A stretch of 5,551 nucleotides of DNA. Origin: Planctomycetota bacterium (GTDB lineage Bacteria; Planctomycetota; Planctomycetia; Pirellulales; Pirellulaceae). Positions within the stretch are counted from its first letter, which is position 1. Each line of letters starts with the position of its first letter. The notes below the pieces were generated by a model. The model did not search any database. It saw nothing but the letters and a program-made list of their open reading frames with translations, and was not told the DNA's origin. Below are positions 1 to 5,513 of the stretch, one piece after another. Where the stretch lies: positions 1 to 5,551 of the forward strand of contig JAJSAJ010000491.1 in NCBI GenBank assembly GCA_024274855.1, in the 5' to 3' direction. The translations under genes and the position numbers were made by a program.

Positions 1-1269
1 CCCCGTCAACCCCGTCGATTCTGAAACAACAAGTCCCGCCATGACCGCCAGGAGGGCGGCGGCGGTTGCCCAGCGAAGGGGATGTCGTCGCCGGTTGCCG
101 TCCGCCGCGGTTTTTTTCGGCAACGGTGCGAGCGCCGCGGGCTTGGGCACATCCGCAGGCTGCTGCAGGTGGGCCAGGTGTCCACCCAGCAGCTCGGCGA
201 CTTCCGACGCCGACTGAAACCGTTGATCAGCGTCCTTGGCAAGCAACCGATCAAGGATCACGGCCAGCCAATCGGGGATTTCGGCGTTCACTTCACGGAC
301 TGGACGTGCCGTGTCGTCACAAACCCGTCGGATAACAGCCACGGTACTGTCGGCCCGAAACGGAGAACGCCCCGTACTCATCGCGTAAATGACACTGCCC
401 AGGCTGAACAAGTCCGATCGATGATCGACGGTCCGCCGTCCCTGAGCTTGCTCGGGGGACATGTATTCCGGTGTACCGGCCACCACTCCAGTCTTGGTCA
501 TGCTGACGTCGTCTACCGCGCGAGCCAAGCCGAAGTCGGTGATCTTGACTCGCGCCACGCCATTCTCCAATAAGATATTGGCCGGCTTGACGTCACGGTG
601 AATCAGGCCTTCCGCGTGGGCGGCGGAAAGCCCCAAAGCGATCTGCTTGCCGATCCGCAGAATCTCCTTCAACTCCAATGAGCCGATCCGGTCGATCCTC
701 TGCTGCAACGATTCGCCCGAAACGTACTCCATGACAAGCAAGGGCAGCGGCTGGTCGTCGTCGACAGCATGGATCGTGACAACATGATCGTGGCTGATAG
801 CCGCCGCAGCTTGCGCTTCGCGCAAGAATCGCTTTCGGGCGTTCACATCAGCGGCCAGATGGGGTGCCAGCACTTTGATGGCAACAACCCGATTCAGCTT
901 GGTGTCGATCCCTTTGAGCACGATCCCCATGCCACCCTGGCCGGCCACCTCGACGATCTCGTAGTGCCCGAGCGTACCCAAGCGACCGGGCGTTTCGCAC
1001 GGACCGAGAAAGTCGAGTGGAATCTCTTTCGACGCTGATTCGGAACGTTCCGGCGACGCGTCATTTGCGGTGGTCAACGCAAGTTCGACAGGCGGTTTAT
1101 CGAGGAAGCTACCGGCTTGGTCATTTGCCCCGAGCAGGGCACGGACCCGTTCTCGCAATTCGTCGTCGCCGGCACAGGCCTGATCGAGATATACAGATTG
1201 CTCTTCGGGCGTCTCTTTATCCAAAGCGGCCAAAAAAATGGTCTCTACATGGGTCCGGCGATCGTTCAT
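1..1269 (-). CDS. Membrane-anchored serine/threonine protein kinase, partial (C-terminus beyond left edge)
   Basis: A Hanks-type kinase phosphorylating Ser/Thr on proteins, probably with the catalytic domain in the cytoplasm. The frame is open from ATG at 1269 to base 1 (423 codons, no stop). Residues 1-57 form a short helical N-terminal region (VETIFLAALD... ELRERVRALL) of the kind often seen ahead of planctomycete kinases. The kinase domain spans about 103-365: Gly-rich loop GQGGMG at 110-115, ATP-binding lysine in VAIKVL (K132), helix-C Glu151, catalytic loop HRDVKPAN at 224-231, DFG at 245-247, and GTPEYMSPE at 265-273. All catalytic residues are intact. After a basic linker (NRRRHPLRW), residues 400-415 are hydrophobic, a likely single membrane span, so a periplasmic sensor or repeat domain probably follows outside the window. 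It lies 102 bases downstream of an ECF sigma gene on the same strand, so the two are probably co-transcribed and functionally paired (inference). The start is the first Met before the conserved N-terminal helices. Confidence 0.96.
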   Translation of the reverse strand, partial: MNDRRTHVETIFLAALDKETPEEQSVYLDQACAGDDELRERVRALLGANDQAGSFLDKPPVELALTTANDASPERSESASKEIPLDFLGPCETPGRLGTLGHYEIVEVAGQGGMGIVLKGIDTKLNRVVAIKVLAPHLAADVNARKRFLREAQAAAAISHDHVVTIHAVDDDQPLPLLVMEYVSGESLQQRIDRIGSLELKEILRIGKQIALGLSAAHAEGLIHRDVKPANILLENGVARVKITDFGLARAVDDVSMTKTGVVAGTPEYMSPEQAQGRRTVDHRSDLFSLGSVIYAMSTGRSPFRADSTVAVIRRVCDDTARPVREVNAEIPDWLAVILDRLLAKDADQRFQSASEVAELLGGHLAHLQQPADVPKPAALAPLPKKTAADGNRRRHPLRWATAAALLAVMAGLVVSESTGLTG

Positions 1270-1341
1270 GACACGACTCCTGCTTGGGGTACAACACAAG
1301 GCTTCTACTCTGCAGTGCGTCGTTTACGGCTCGTGCGCCTC

Positions 1342-1359
1342 AACTTTTTCCAAAAAGTT
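1342..1359. promoter_or_regulatory. A/T-rich 18-base palindrome between sigma factor and kinase genes
   Basis: AACTTTTT and AAAAAGTT are perfect 8-base arms around a CC centre. The element lies 12 bases past the sigma stop and about 70 bases before the kinase start. Read on the minus strand it begins with GGAAC (1361-1357), the core of many ECF-type -35 elements, and CGTAAACG follows further down (around 1327-1320). It could be an operator, an ECF promoter used for autoregulation, or a weak hairpin. The stem is all A/T with no following T-run, so an intrinsic terminator is unlikely. The symmetry is seen directly; any role is inferred. Confidence 0.45.
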
Positions 1360-1371
1360 CCAGCCTGACCA

Positions 1372-1941
1372 TCAAACGTCCCCTTCCTGAAGCTTATGGA
1401 ACAGCCACGCACGAGCGTAAGTCCACTGTCTGGCAGCGGTTGCTCGCGAGATCCCCAACACGTCACCGGCCTGCTCGGAGGTCAACCCGGCAAAGTAGCG
1501 CAGCTTGACCAGTTCGGCCCTCTCGGGTGCTTCGGCGGCCAGTTGGCTGAGTGCTTCATCCAGCGCCAGCAGAGCGTCGGAGGGCGCGTCGCTTGCCAGA
1601 TCCGCGTCCAGCAGGTCTAGTCGCGTATGCTCGCCCCCCCGTTTCTTCCGATTCTTGCGTCGCGCGTTGTCAACAAGGATCCGCCGCATCGCCTCCGCTG
1701 CCGCCGCAAAAAAGTGGGCTCGGCTGCTCCAATGCTGGGCCGTCTTTCCGTCCACAAGTCGGATATACGCTTCGTGCACCAACGCGGTCGCCTGAAGCGT
1801 ATGACCTGGCTGCTCCTGGGCCATTTTTTGAGCAGCCAGTCTCCGTAGCTCGTCGTACACCACCGGCAATAATTGCTCGGCCGCACAAGGATCCCCTTGT
1901 TCGATCGCCGTTAGAATTCGGGTGACGTCGGATATAGGCAT
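1372..1941 (-). CDS. ECF-family RNA polymerase sigma factor (sigma-70 ECF / TIGR02999-like)
   Basis: A 189-residue alternative sigma factor that would direct RNA polymerase to a specific promoter set. Region 2 covers about residues 3-100: DVTRILTAIEQGD, then LLPVVYDELRRLAAQKM, TLQATALVHEAYIRLVD, and FFAAAAEAMRRILVDNARRKNRKKRGG at the -10-binding end. Region 4 covers about 125-186, with LVKLRYFAGLTSEQAGDVLG leading into the helix-turn-helix ISRATAARQWTYARAWL. This matches the ECF family expanded in Planctomycetes and often encoded beside Ser/Thr kinases. I chose ATG 1941 although the frame stays open to 2055, because family members begin at this point and the 38 extra codons run through a repeat element. 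There is no clear Shine-Dalgarno. A weak minus-strand promoter pair, TTGCTA (2162-2157) and TAAACT (2139-2134) with a 17-base spacer, lies upstream. No anti-sigma gene is visible; the kinase downstream is the likely regulator. Length is normal for the family. Confidence 0.93.
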   Translation of the reverse strand: MPISDVTRILTAIEQGDPCAAEQLLPVVYDELRRLAAQKMAQEQPGHTLQATALVHEAYIRLVDGKTAQHWSSRAHFFAAAAEAMRRILVDNARRKNRKKRGGEHTRLDLLDADLASDAPSDALLALDEALSQLAAEAPERAELVKLRYFAGLTSEQAGDVLGISRATAARQWTYARAWLFHKLQEGDV

Positions 1942-1986
1942 CGGCAAGAGGCAGTTAAGGCGCCAAAAGGACGTGAAAGCATTTTT

Positions 1987-2122
1987 GTAGCCGTTCACGC
2001 CGCTGGGGTCTGACGCAATTTTCGGCGGAGAAAGCGTTTCTTTACGCGAACGCATCTTGTCGCCGAAAATGGGTCTGACCCCTTGGAAGCGAACCGGCGG
2101 CCTACATTCCGTGAACGGTTAC
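1987..2122. repeat. Nested inverted repeat, REP/MITE-like, upstream of the sigma gene
   Basis: Two sets of inverted arms are nested. The outer arms are 1987-1999 (GTAGCCGTTCACG) and 2110-2122 (reverse complement GTAACCGTTCACG), 12 of 13 matching. The inner arms are 2005-2027 and 2061-2082, matching except for one indel and two or three substitutions; both carry a GGGTCTGAC core and an ATTTTCGGCG tail. The core on the right is itself a palindrome (GGGTC-T-GACCC, 2071-2081), decayed on the left. A small GCGT/ACGC stem (2034-2037, 2044-2047) sits in the centre. The design resembles paired REP units or a tiny non-autonomous element. No transposase lies in the window. It covers the likely promoter/leader region of the sigma gene. 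Confidence 0.7.
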
Positions 2123-2443
2123 GCATTTTTTCGAGTTTATCGGCCTGAACATCGATTAGCAAGAACAATAGTGGAACACGCGTGCCACTTCAGTCTTTGC
2201 CGGCCAGCACTTTGTGGGCGCACGCGGTCACCGCATCGGACGACGCCGTCCAACTCCAGCCACCTCGCTTGGCCATCTTCATCCGATCCATCGCGTATGT
2301 TGAAAACAGATTGACGGTCGTCTTAGCATCAGGCGACGCTGCAGGCCACTTGGGCGGAACCAGGGCCGCCGCTCGCGAACTGCCAACTACCGGCCTCGCC
2401 CGCCTCGGCGGACCGGCTGTCACCCAATCCGGCCCGCATCCGC
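2123..2443. other. Intergenic stretch without a recognised gene
   Basis: Between the repeat and the ylqF promoter I find no recognisable gene. The only part with a coding look is a 33-codon minus-strand tail at 2190-2291, which begins MDRMKMAKRGGW and ends HKVLAGKD, with mostly G/C third positions. The frame stays open up to 2543, but the upstream part runs through the ylqF promoter and leader and does not look like protein. It may be a small protein or the end of a decayed gene. Confidence 0.4.
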
Positions 2444-2449
2444 TATAAT
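2444..2449 (+). promoter_or_regulatory. Candidate -10 element for ylqF
   Basis: A perfect TATAAT on the plus strand, 112 bases before the ylqF start, within otherwise GC-rich sequence. No TTGACA-like hexamer lies at 16-18 bases upstream (best 2 of 6), so the assignment rests on the -10 alone. Transcription would start near 2456 and give a leader of about 105 bases that contains the 2481-2526 stem-loop. Confidence 0.45.
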
Positions 2450-2480
2450 CGGTTCTGTCTTCTGATCCAAGACTTTTTGA

Positions 2481-2526
2481 CTTTCGCGGATGTCTCCACC
2501 TTGGCGGAGCGGACAATCCGCGAAAG
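2481..2526 (+). promoter_or_regulatory. Strong stem-loop in the presumed ylqF leader
   Basis: CTTTCGCGGAT (2481-2491) and ATCCGCGAAAG (2516-2526) are a perfect 11-base inverted repeat. Further pairing is possible inside (GTC 2492-2494 with GAC 2512-2514; TCC 2495-2497 with GGA 2506-2508). The hairpin ends 34 bases before the ylqF ATG. No T-run follows on either strand, so it does not look like an intrinsic terminator. It could be a cis-acting RNA structure, a protein-binding site or a mobile palindrome. It is not a riboswitch class I can name. Confidence 0.6.
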
Positions 2527-2560
2527 CCAACGACTTGCCCCAACGTGAAAGTAGCTCAAC

Positions 2561-3508
2561 ATGGACATCCAGTGGTTTCCCGGGCACATGCGCAAGGCGC
2601 AATTGCAAATCGCCAAATCACTGCCGAAAGTCGATCTGCTTATCGAGTTGCTCGATGCGCGAATCCCTTTCAGCAGTGAAAACCCCATGCTGGCGGCCCT
2701 GCGCGGCGATAAGCCGTGCGTCAAGGTGCTCTGCAAAAGCGACTTGGCCGACCCGGCAAGATCCGCCGAATGGCAAGGGCATTTCGAGCGGCAAAGTGGC
2801 GTCAGGGCCAGGATCGTTACCACGAAGCAGACAGGGACTATCGCAAGACTAGTCGACGTATGCCATAAAATACTGCCGCATCGGCGTGGACTGGGAAAAC
2901 CCATCCGCACGATGGTCGTGGGTATTCCCAATGTTGGCAAGTCGACCCTGATCAATGTTCTGGCGGGACGCAAAACCGCCAAAACAGGCAACGAACCCGC
3001 CATCACGAAAACCCAACAACAAATCGATATCGGCAATGGAATCCTCCTGCTCGACACGCCCGGCATCCTTTGGCCCAAACTGTAAAACACGAATAGCGGC
3101 TATCGCCTTGCGGCCACCGGAGCCATCAGGGATACAGCGATGGAGTATCCTGACGTCGCCTACTTTGTGGCTGGCTTCCTTCTGAAGCACTATCCCGAAG
3201 CGCTCGCCGAACGATACGCGCTCGAGGTGATGCCTGTAGATCAGCTTTCTCTATTGGATGCCATTGGAAGAAGGCGAGGTTGTTTGGCGAAGGGCGGCGT
3301 CGTTGACTACGACCGCACGTCACGGATCTTTGTCAACGACCTGCGAACCGGCGCCTTGGGACCAATCACCTTCGAGACCCCCGAGATGGTTGCGAGAGAA
3401 AACGCCGCACAACGGGCAAGCAGCGCCAAGAACCTGGAACGAAAGCAGGCACGAAAAGAGACGCGCCGAGCCGAGTATAAAGCTAAACGAAGATCGAAGC
3501 AGAGCTAA
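2561..3508 (+). pseudogene. ylqF: Ribosome biogenesis GTPase YlqF/RbgA, interrupted by one in-frame TAA
   Basis: A circularly permuted GTPase that in Bacillus assists late 50S subunit assembly. The start MDIQWFPGHMRKAQ is the family's typical N-terminus. G motifs appear in permuted order: G4-like VLCKSDLADP (56-65, with Cys where NKxD has Asn), G5-like VTTKQTG (86-92), G1 GIPNVGKST (121-129), G2 Thr149 in PAITK, G3 DTPG (165-168). After WPKL a TAA stands at codon 175 (3083-3085). The same frame then continues without shift as NTNSGYRLAATGAIRDT and through the whole C-terminal helical domain to TAA 3506-3508, including RRGCLAKGGVVDYDR and NDLRTGALGP, ending in a Lys/Arg-rich tail. Read through, the length is 315 residues, usual for the family. 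GAA to TAA, one base, would explain the stop. Both halves look well preserved, so the lesion is recent, an error in the sequence, or tolerated. ATG 3140 could restart translation of the C-terminal part. No strong Shine-Dalgarno precedes the start. Confidence 0.92.
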
Positions 3509-4764
3509 TAGACCCAAGGGATAAAACGGTATTTGACCTTCCGGCAATACGCGACGTATTCGGGATCCCTGCTAAGGAACTGTTCCTCCGTGATCGCCCG
3601 CAGAAAGTAAATGCTGCCCCATGCCAGCCAGCCGAGCAGCGTCTTCACGAAGACGAGTGCGTAAACGCCCCATGAAAACCCAACCGCAGTCGGATCCGGA
3701 AAGAACGCCGGAATCAATGTCGTCAGCCACAACAGGTTCTTGGACATGTAACCCGGATGCCGCACCAGAGCGTAGGGCCCCGTCTTGACAATCCCGCGAT
3801 TGGTCAGATTGCTTGCCTTAGTGAACAGGAACAGTGACGAGGTAACCAGCGTGATCGAAAACAACGCCGCAAGACCCCGCAAGATCCAGGTCATCGGATG
3901 ACTCAAATCGCCTTGGAACAAGAACTGCTGGTGGTTCGACGGGCCCAGGACGCTGATGGTGACCATGTTGAACGGTCCATAACAGGCGATGCAGACCAGG
4001 ATCCGAAACAAGTTGGTCTCCGCATAACGCAACCGGTTCCGCATGAGCCCGGATTCGGTTGAATAGCCGATAAAGAACAGCAATGAATCCAGCATGAAGA
4101 CGGCCGAGATGAACATGAATAACCGCACATCCAGTACGTCCAACCAGGTCGATTGGAAGAAGATCTGGAACCGAAGCCCCGAAAACCTCACAAGCTCCAA
4201 CATTAACGAGTGAAGCATCAGCGGTCCGTACATCAGCTTGATCAGCAGGAACATCCCGGCGTTTGCTTCCCTGTAGTCCGGCTTGAAACGGCGCCAATCG
4301 CCCCCAAGGTCTCTGCGGAACGGCACGCGGATTACTCGCCACAGAAACCCCAGAATCAGAAGATTCTTCGAGACCCAAAGCGATCTGGGCCGGCCGACAA
4401 ATAAAATGAGGGGCGCAATCACGACATAGGTGGCAAATAGGTAGTAGTAGATCCGAATTCCGGTGACGCCCTTGAACGAAATGCTCAGCAAATTGCTGAA
4501 CCAAGGATTCAGCGTGACGAACAACAGCAGAACACCGTAGATCGCCACGGACCCGACGTAGTGCTTCAGCACCTGCCGGACCGAAGCACGCGGTAGATCC
4601 TCGCCCAGAAACGCCAAGTTGTAATGCGCATTGAATTCGCTCTGGCTCAGAACCGTCGGCGAACATCCCTGCGTTGCGGACTCAGCCTCGGCCCCTTCGG
4701 AAAACCGACCGGTTTGCTCCGACGAACCGCCCTCCGTTTGTTTACCGGTTTTTTCTTTACTCAT
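3505..4764 (-). CDS. Polytopic membrane protein with C-terminal isoprenylcysteine/phospholipid methyltransferase-like domain
   Basis: A 419-residue inner-membrane protein. Residues 1-45 are polar, Ser/Glu/Gln-rich and probably disordered in the cytoplasm. Hydrophobic segments lie near 68-88, 104-123, 172-195, 209-234, 251-275, 292-314, 343-355 and 363-385. The C-terminal part has the hallmarks of the ICMT/PEMT-type S-adenosylmethionine-dependent methyltransferases: GPYALVRHPGY (329-339), then after a helical hairpin, EEQFL (393-397), a Tyr-rich stretch PEYVAYCRKVKYR and a closing IP (415-416). Family members are commonly about half this length; the extra N-terminal membrane half is unassigned. 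The substrate is unknown; bacterial members need not act on prenylated proteins. ATG 4764 is the only suitable start in this frame: the frame is open to 4848, but those 28 codons span the AGGAGG site and two other ATGs. The gene converges on ylqF, and the last 4 bases overlap (TAG on this strand, TAA on the other), leaving no room for a terminator between them. Confidence 0.85.
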   Translation of the reverse strand: MSKEKTGKQTEGGSSEQTGRFSEGAEAESATQGCSPTVLSQSEFNAHYNLAFLGEDLPRASVRQVLKHYVGSVAIYGVLLLFVTLNPWFSNLLSISFKGVTGIRIYYYLFATYVVIAPLILFVGRPRSLWVSKNLLILGFLWRVIRVPFRRDLGGDWRRFKPDYREANAGMFLLIKLMYGPLMLHSLMLELVRFSGLRFQIFFQSTWLDVLDVRLFMFISAVFMLDSLLFFIGYSTESGLMRNRLRYAETNLFRILVCIACYGPFNMVTISVLGPSNHQQFLFQGDLSHPMTWILRGLAALFSITLVTSSLFLFTKASNLTNRGIVKTGPYALVRHPGYMSKNLLWLTTLIPAFFPDPTAVGFSWGVYALVFVKTLLGWLAWGSIYFLRAITEEQFLSRDPEYVAYCRKVKYRFIPWVY

Positions 4765-4796
4765 TGACCATTCTTTTCGCCATGCATTGACCTCCT
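4757..4796 (-). promoter_or_regulatory. Shine-Dalgarno with overlapping mini-ORFs at the methyltransferase start
   Basis: AGGAGG (4796-4791) is the best ribosome-binding site in the window, but it lies 26 bases before the methyltransferase ATG (4764), too far to serve it directly. Seven bases after it, ATG 4783 opens MAKRMVNE-stop, whose TAA (4759-4757) lies just inside the methyltransferase gene. ATG 4787, three bases after it, opens MHGEKNGQ-stop, whose TGA overlaps the methyltransferase ATG as ATGA. Either could deliver ribosomes to the true start by translational coupling. A start for the long frame nearer the site is ruled out by the lack of any in-frame ATG, GTG or TTG there. Confidence 0.5.
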
Positions 4797-4896
4797 GGCC
4801 GAACACAACTTCATTGGATTCGATCGATCGCCAGCCCGCCCGCACCAAATGGGGTTCGCAAAGCCAGGAGTATCTAATCTATTTTGACCTGAAAAT

Positions 4897-4917
4897 GACC
4901 GAAAACGGTCCTGTCAA
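4897..4917 (-). promoter_or_regulatory. TTGACA hexamer with adjoining palindrome, candidate promoter/operator of the methyltransferase gene
   Basis: On the minus strand TTGACA (4917-4912, perfect -35 match) is followed after one base by GACCG-TTTT-CGGTC (4910-4897), perfect 5-base arms that would fill the promoter spacer. The matching -10 is poor (TTTCAG at 17 bases, 3 of 6). The place, about 150 bases before the gene, suits a promoter with an operator in its spacer, but the weak -10 keeps this tentative. Confidence 0.3.
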
Positions 4918-5010
4918 CCCAAGTTTCTCTTAGCCGGAGTTGTGCAGAGCACGCAAATTGACGAAAGAAACCGGTCTTGACGGCCTTGATCGTAACGTGG
5001 TCCACCAAGC

Positions 5011-5028
5011 GGGAGGGCGAAGCCCCCT
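5011..5028. repeat. GC-rich GGGC-GAA-GCCC hairpin, intergenic palindromic unit
   Basis: GGGC (5015-5018) and GCCC (5022-5025) pair across a GAA loop, and further G/C pairs extend the stem with one bulge. The sequence GGGAGGGCGAAGCCCCCTGA resembles palindromic units I recall as frequent between planctomycete genes (memory, not checked). The flanking CGTAACGT copies frame it at 4991 and 5033. Confidence 0.4.
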
Positions 5029-5123
5029 GAGCCGTAACGTCAGCCAGCGCCGACACTTTCCACCGGCTCTCCCGTTGGCCCAGCGAACGATCGCTGCCGT
5101 CCTGACACGTTAATGTGGGCAAA

Positions 5124-5144
5124 CTGTCTTACCAAAATAGACAG
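5124..5144. repeat. Inverted repeat CTGTCT / AGACAG
   Basis: Perfect 6-base arms at 5124-5129 and 5139-5144 around a 9-base A-rich centre. It looks operator-like or like the mark of a small palindromic element. No gene start lies close enough to assign a target. Confidence 0.35.
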
Positions 5145-5288
5145 ATATAGCCCGGAGCGTGTCTGAATTAAGGAACTCACGGGTACTCTAACGTATCAGA
5201 TCAACAGATAAATGACGACACCGGACGCCAATTCCACTGCCAAGGCACTATTCCAGCTGCTGACGAAGTGAGAGTTCGCACTGTATTC

Positions 5289-5333
5289 GTCCCGAAGGGG
5301 CAGCCACATCTTTGTCCCGAAGGGACGGCCACA
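5289..5333 (+). repeat. Two tandem copies of a GTCCCGAAGGG repeat
   Basis: Copies at 5289-5308 and 5314-5333 match at 18 of 20 bases and are spaced 25 bases apart. Each holds a small hairpin (TCCC-GAA-GGGA in the second copy; the first ends GGGG) followed by a GCCACA tail. Two units of an intergenic palindromic family fit best. It is too short to be called a CRISPR array, and the 5-base gap is no spacer. Confidence 0.6.
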
Positions 5334-5339
5334 AGCGGC

Positions 5340-5513
5340 ACGCGACCTGTCGAACTCGGACTATCGGGTGTCATTGGTGAAACACGAACTTTCGGCCTCT
5401 TGGGCGAAGGAGTCTACACGACGTGGGGGACGTCGGTCGATGCACAGTACGACGGACAGCGATGGGGCGTCCGCGGAGAGTATAGGGTCAGGCCCGGTTT
5501 AGGGTTTTATTGA
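5340..5513 (+). pseudogene. Possible remnant of a beta-barrel-like (outer-membrane type) protein
   Basis: Right after the GTCCCGAAGGG repeats a 57-codon frame reads TRPVELGLSGVIGETRTFG, then GVYTTWGTSVDAQYDGQRWG and GVRGEYRVRPGLGFY before TGA (5511-5513). Polar and aromatic or aliphatic residues alternate (SVDAQY, WGVRGEYRV) and Gly/Trp turns recur, as in beta-strands of outer-membrane barrels. I have an unverified impression of similar segments in planctomycete porin-like proteins. The frame is open further left to a GTG at 5268, but that part is translated repeat. No ribosome site or plausible N-terminus exists, so this would be an internal or C-terminal scrap. Chance similarity is a real alternative. 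Confidence 0.3.

Larger units (their letters stand above)
4797..5267. other. Non-coding stretch upstream of the methyltransferase gene
   Basis: No gene is recognisable on either strand over about 470 bases. It holds the promoter/palindrome candidate at 4897-4917, two direct copies of CGTAACGT (4991-4998 and 5033-5040), a compact GC hairpin between them (around 5011-5028) and an inverted repeat at 5124-5144. An 82-codon minus-strand frame (4874-5122) crosses these structures and reads as unlike any family I know. Confidence 0.5.

Noticed and set aside
82..573. 163-codon plus-strand ORF over the kinase
   Set aside because: The minus strand encodes the kinase with intact HRD and DFG motifs; this is its mirror frame.
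1942..2055. N-terminal extension of the sigma factor to ATG 2055
   Set aside because: The extra 38 codons run through the inverted repeat, and homologues start at the MPISDVTRIL position.
3083..3085. Stop-codon recoding (selenocysteine or programmed readthrough) in ylqF
   Set aside because: The codon is TAA, not TGA, the family has Glu-like residues rather than Cys here, and no recoding structure is evident; mutation or sequence error is simpler.
2443..3090. 215-codon minus-strand ORF antisense to ylqF
   Set aside because: The plus strand holds an unmistakable YlqF with all GTPase motifs; the antisense frame has no recognisable domain.
3818..4666. 282-codon minus-strand ORF in another frame of the methyltransferase gene
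   Set aside because: It lies wholly inside the methyltransferase gene, which has clear membrane segments and family motifs; this frame shows none and is a shadow of GC-rich codons.
5196..5309. 37-codon minus-strand ORF with a hydrophobic end (ALAVELASGVVIYLLI)
   Set aside because: It looks like a membrane span, but its first half is translated from the GTCCCGAAGGG repeat and no ribosome site precedes it; too short to support.
5289..5333. Start of a CRISPR array
   Set aside because: Only two units, 5 bases apart, and each unit is a simple palindrome; no spacers and no cas genes.
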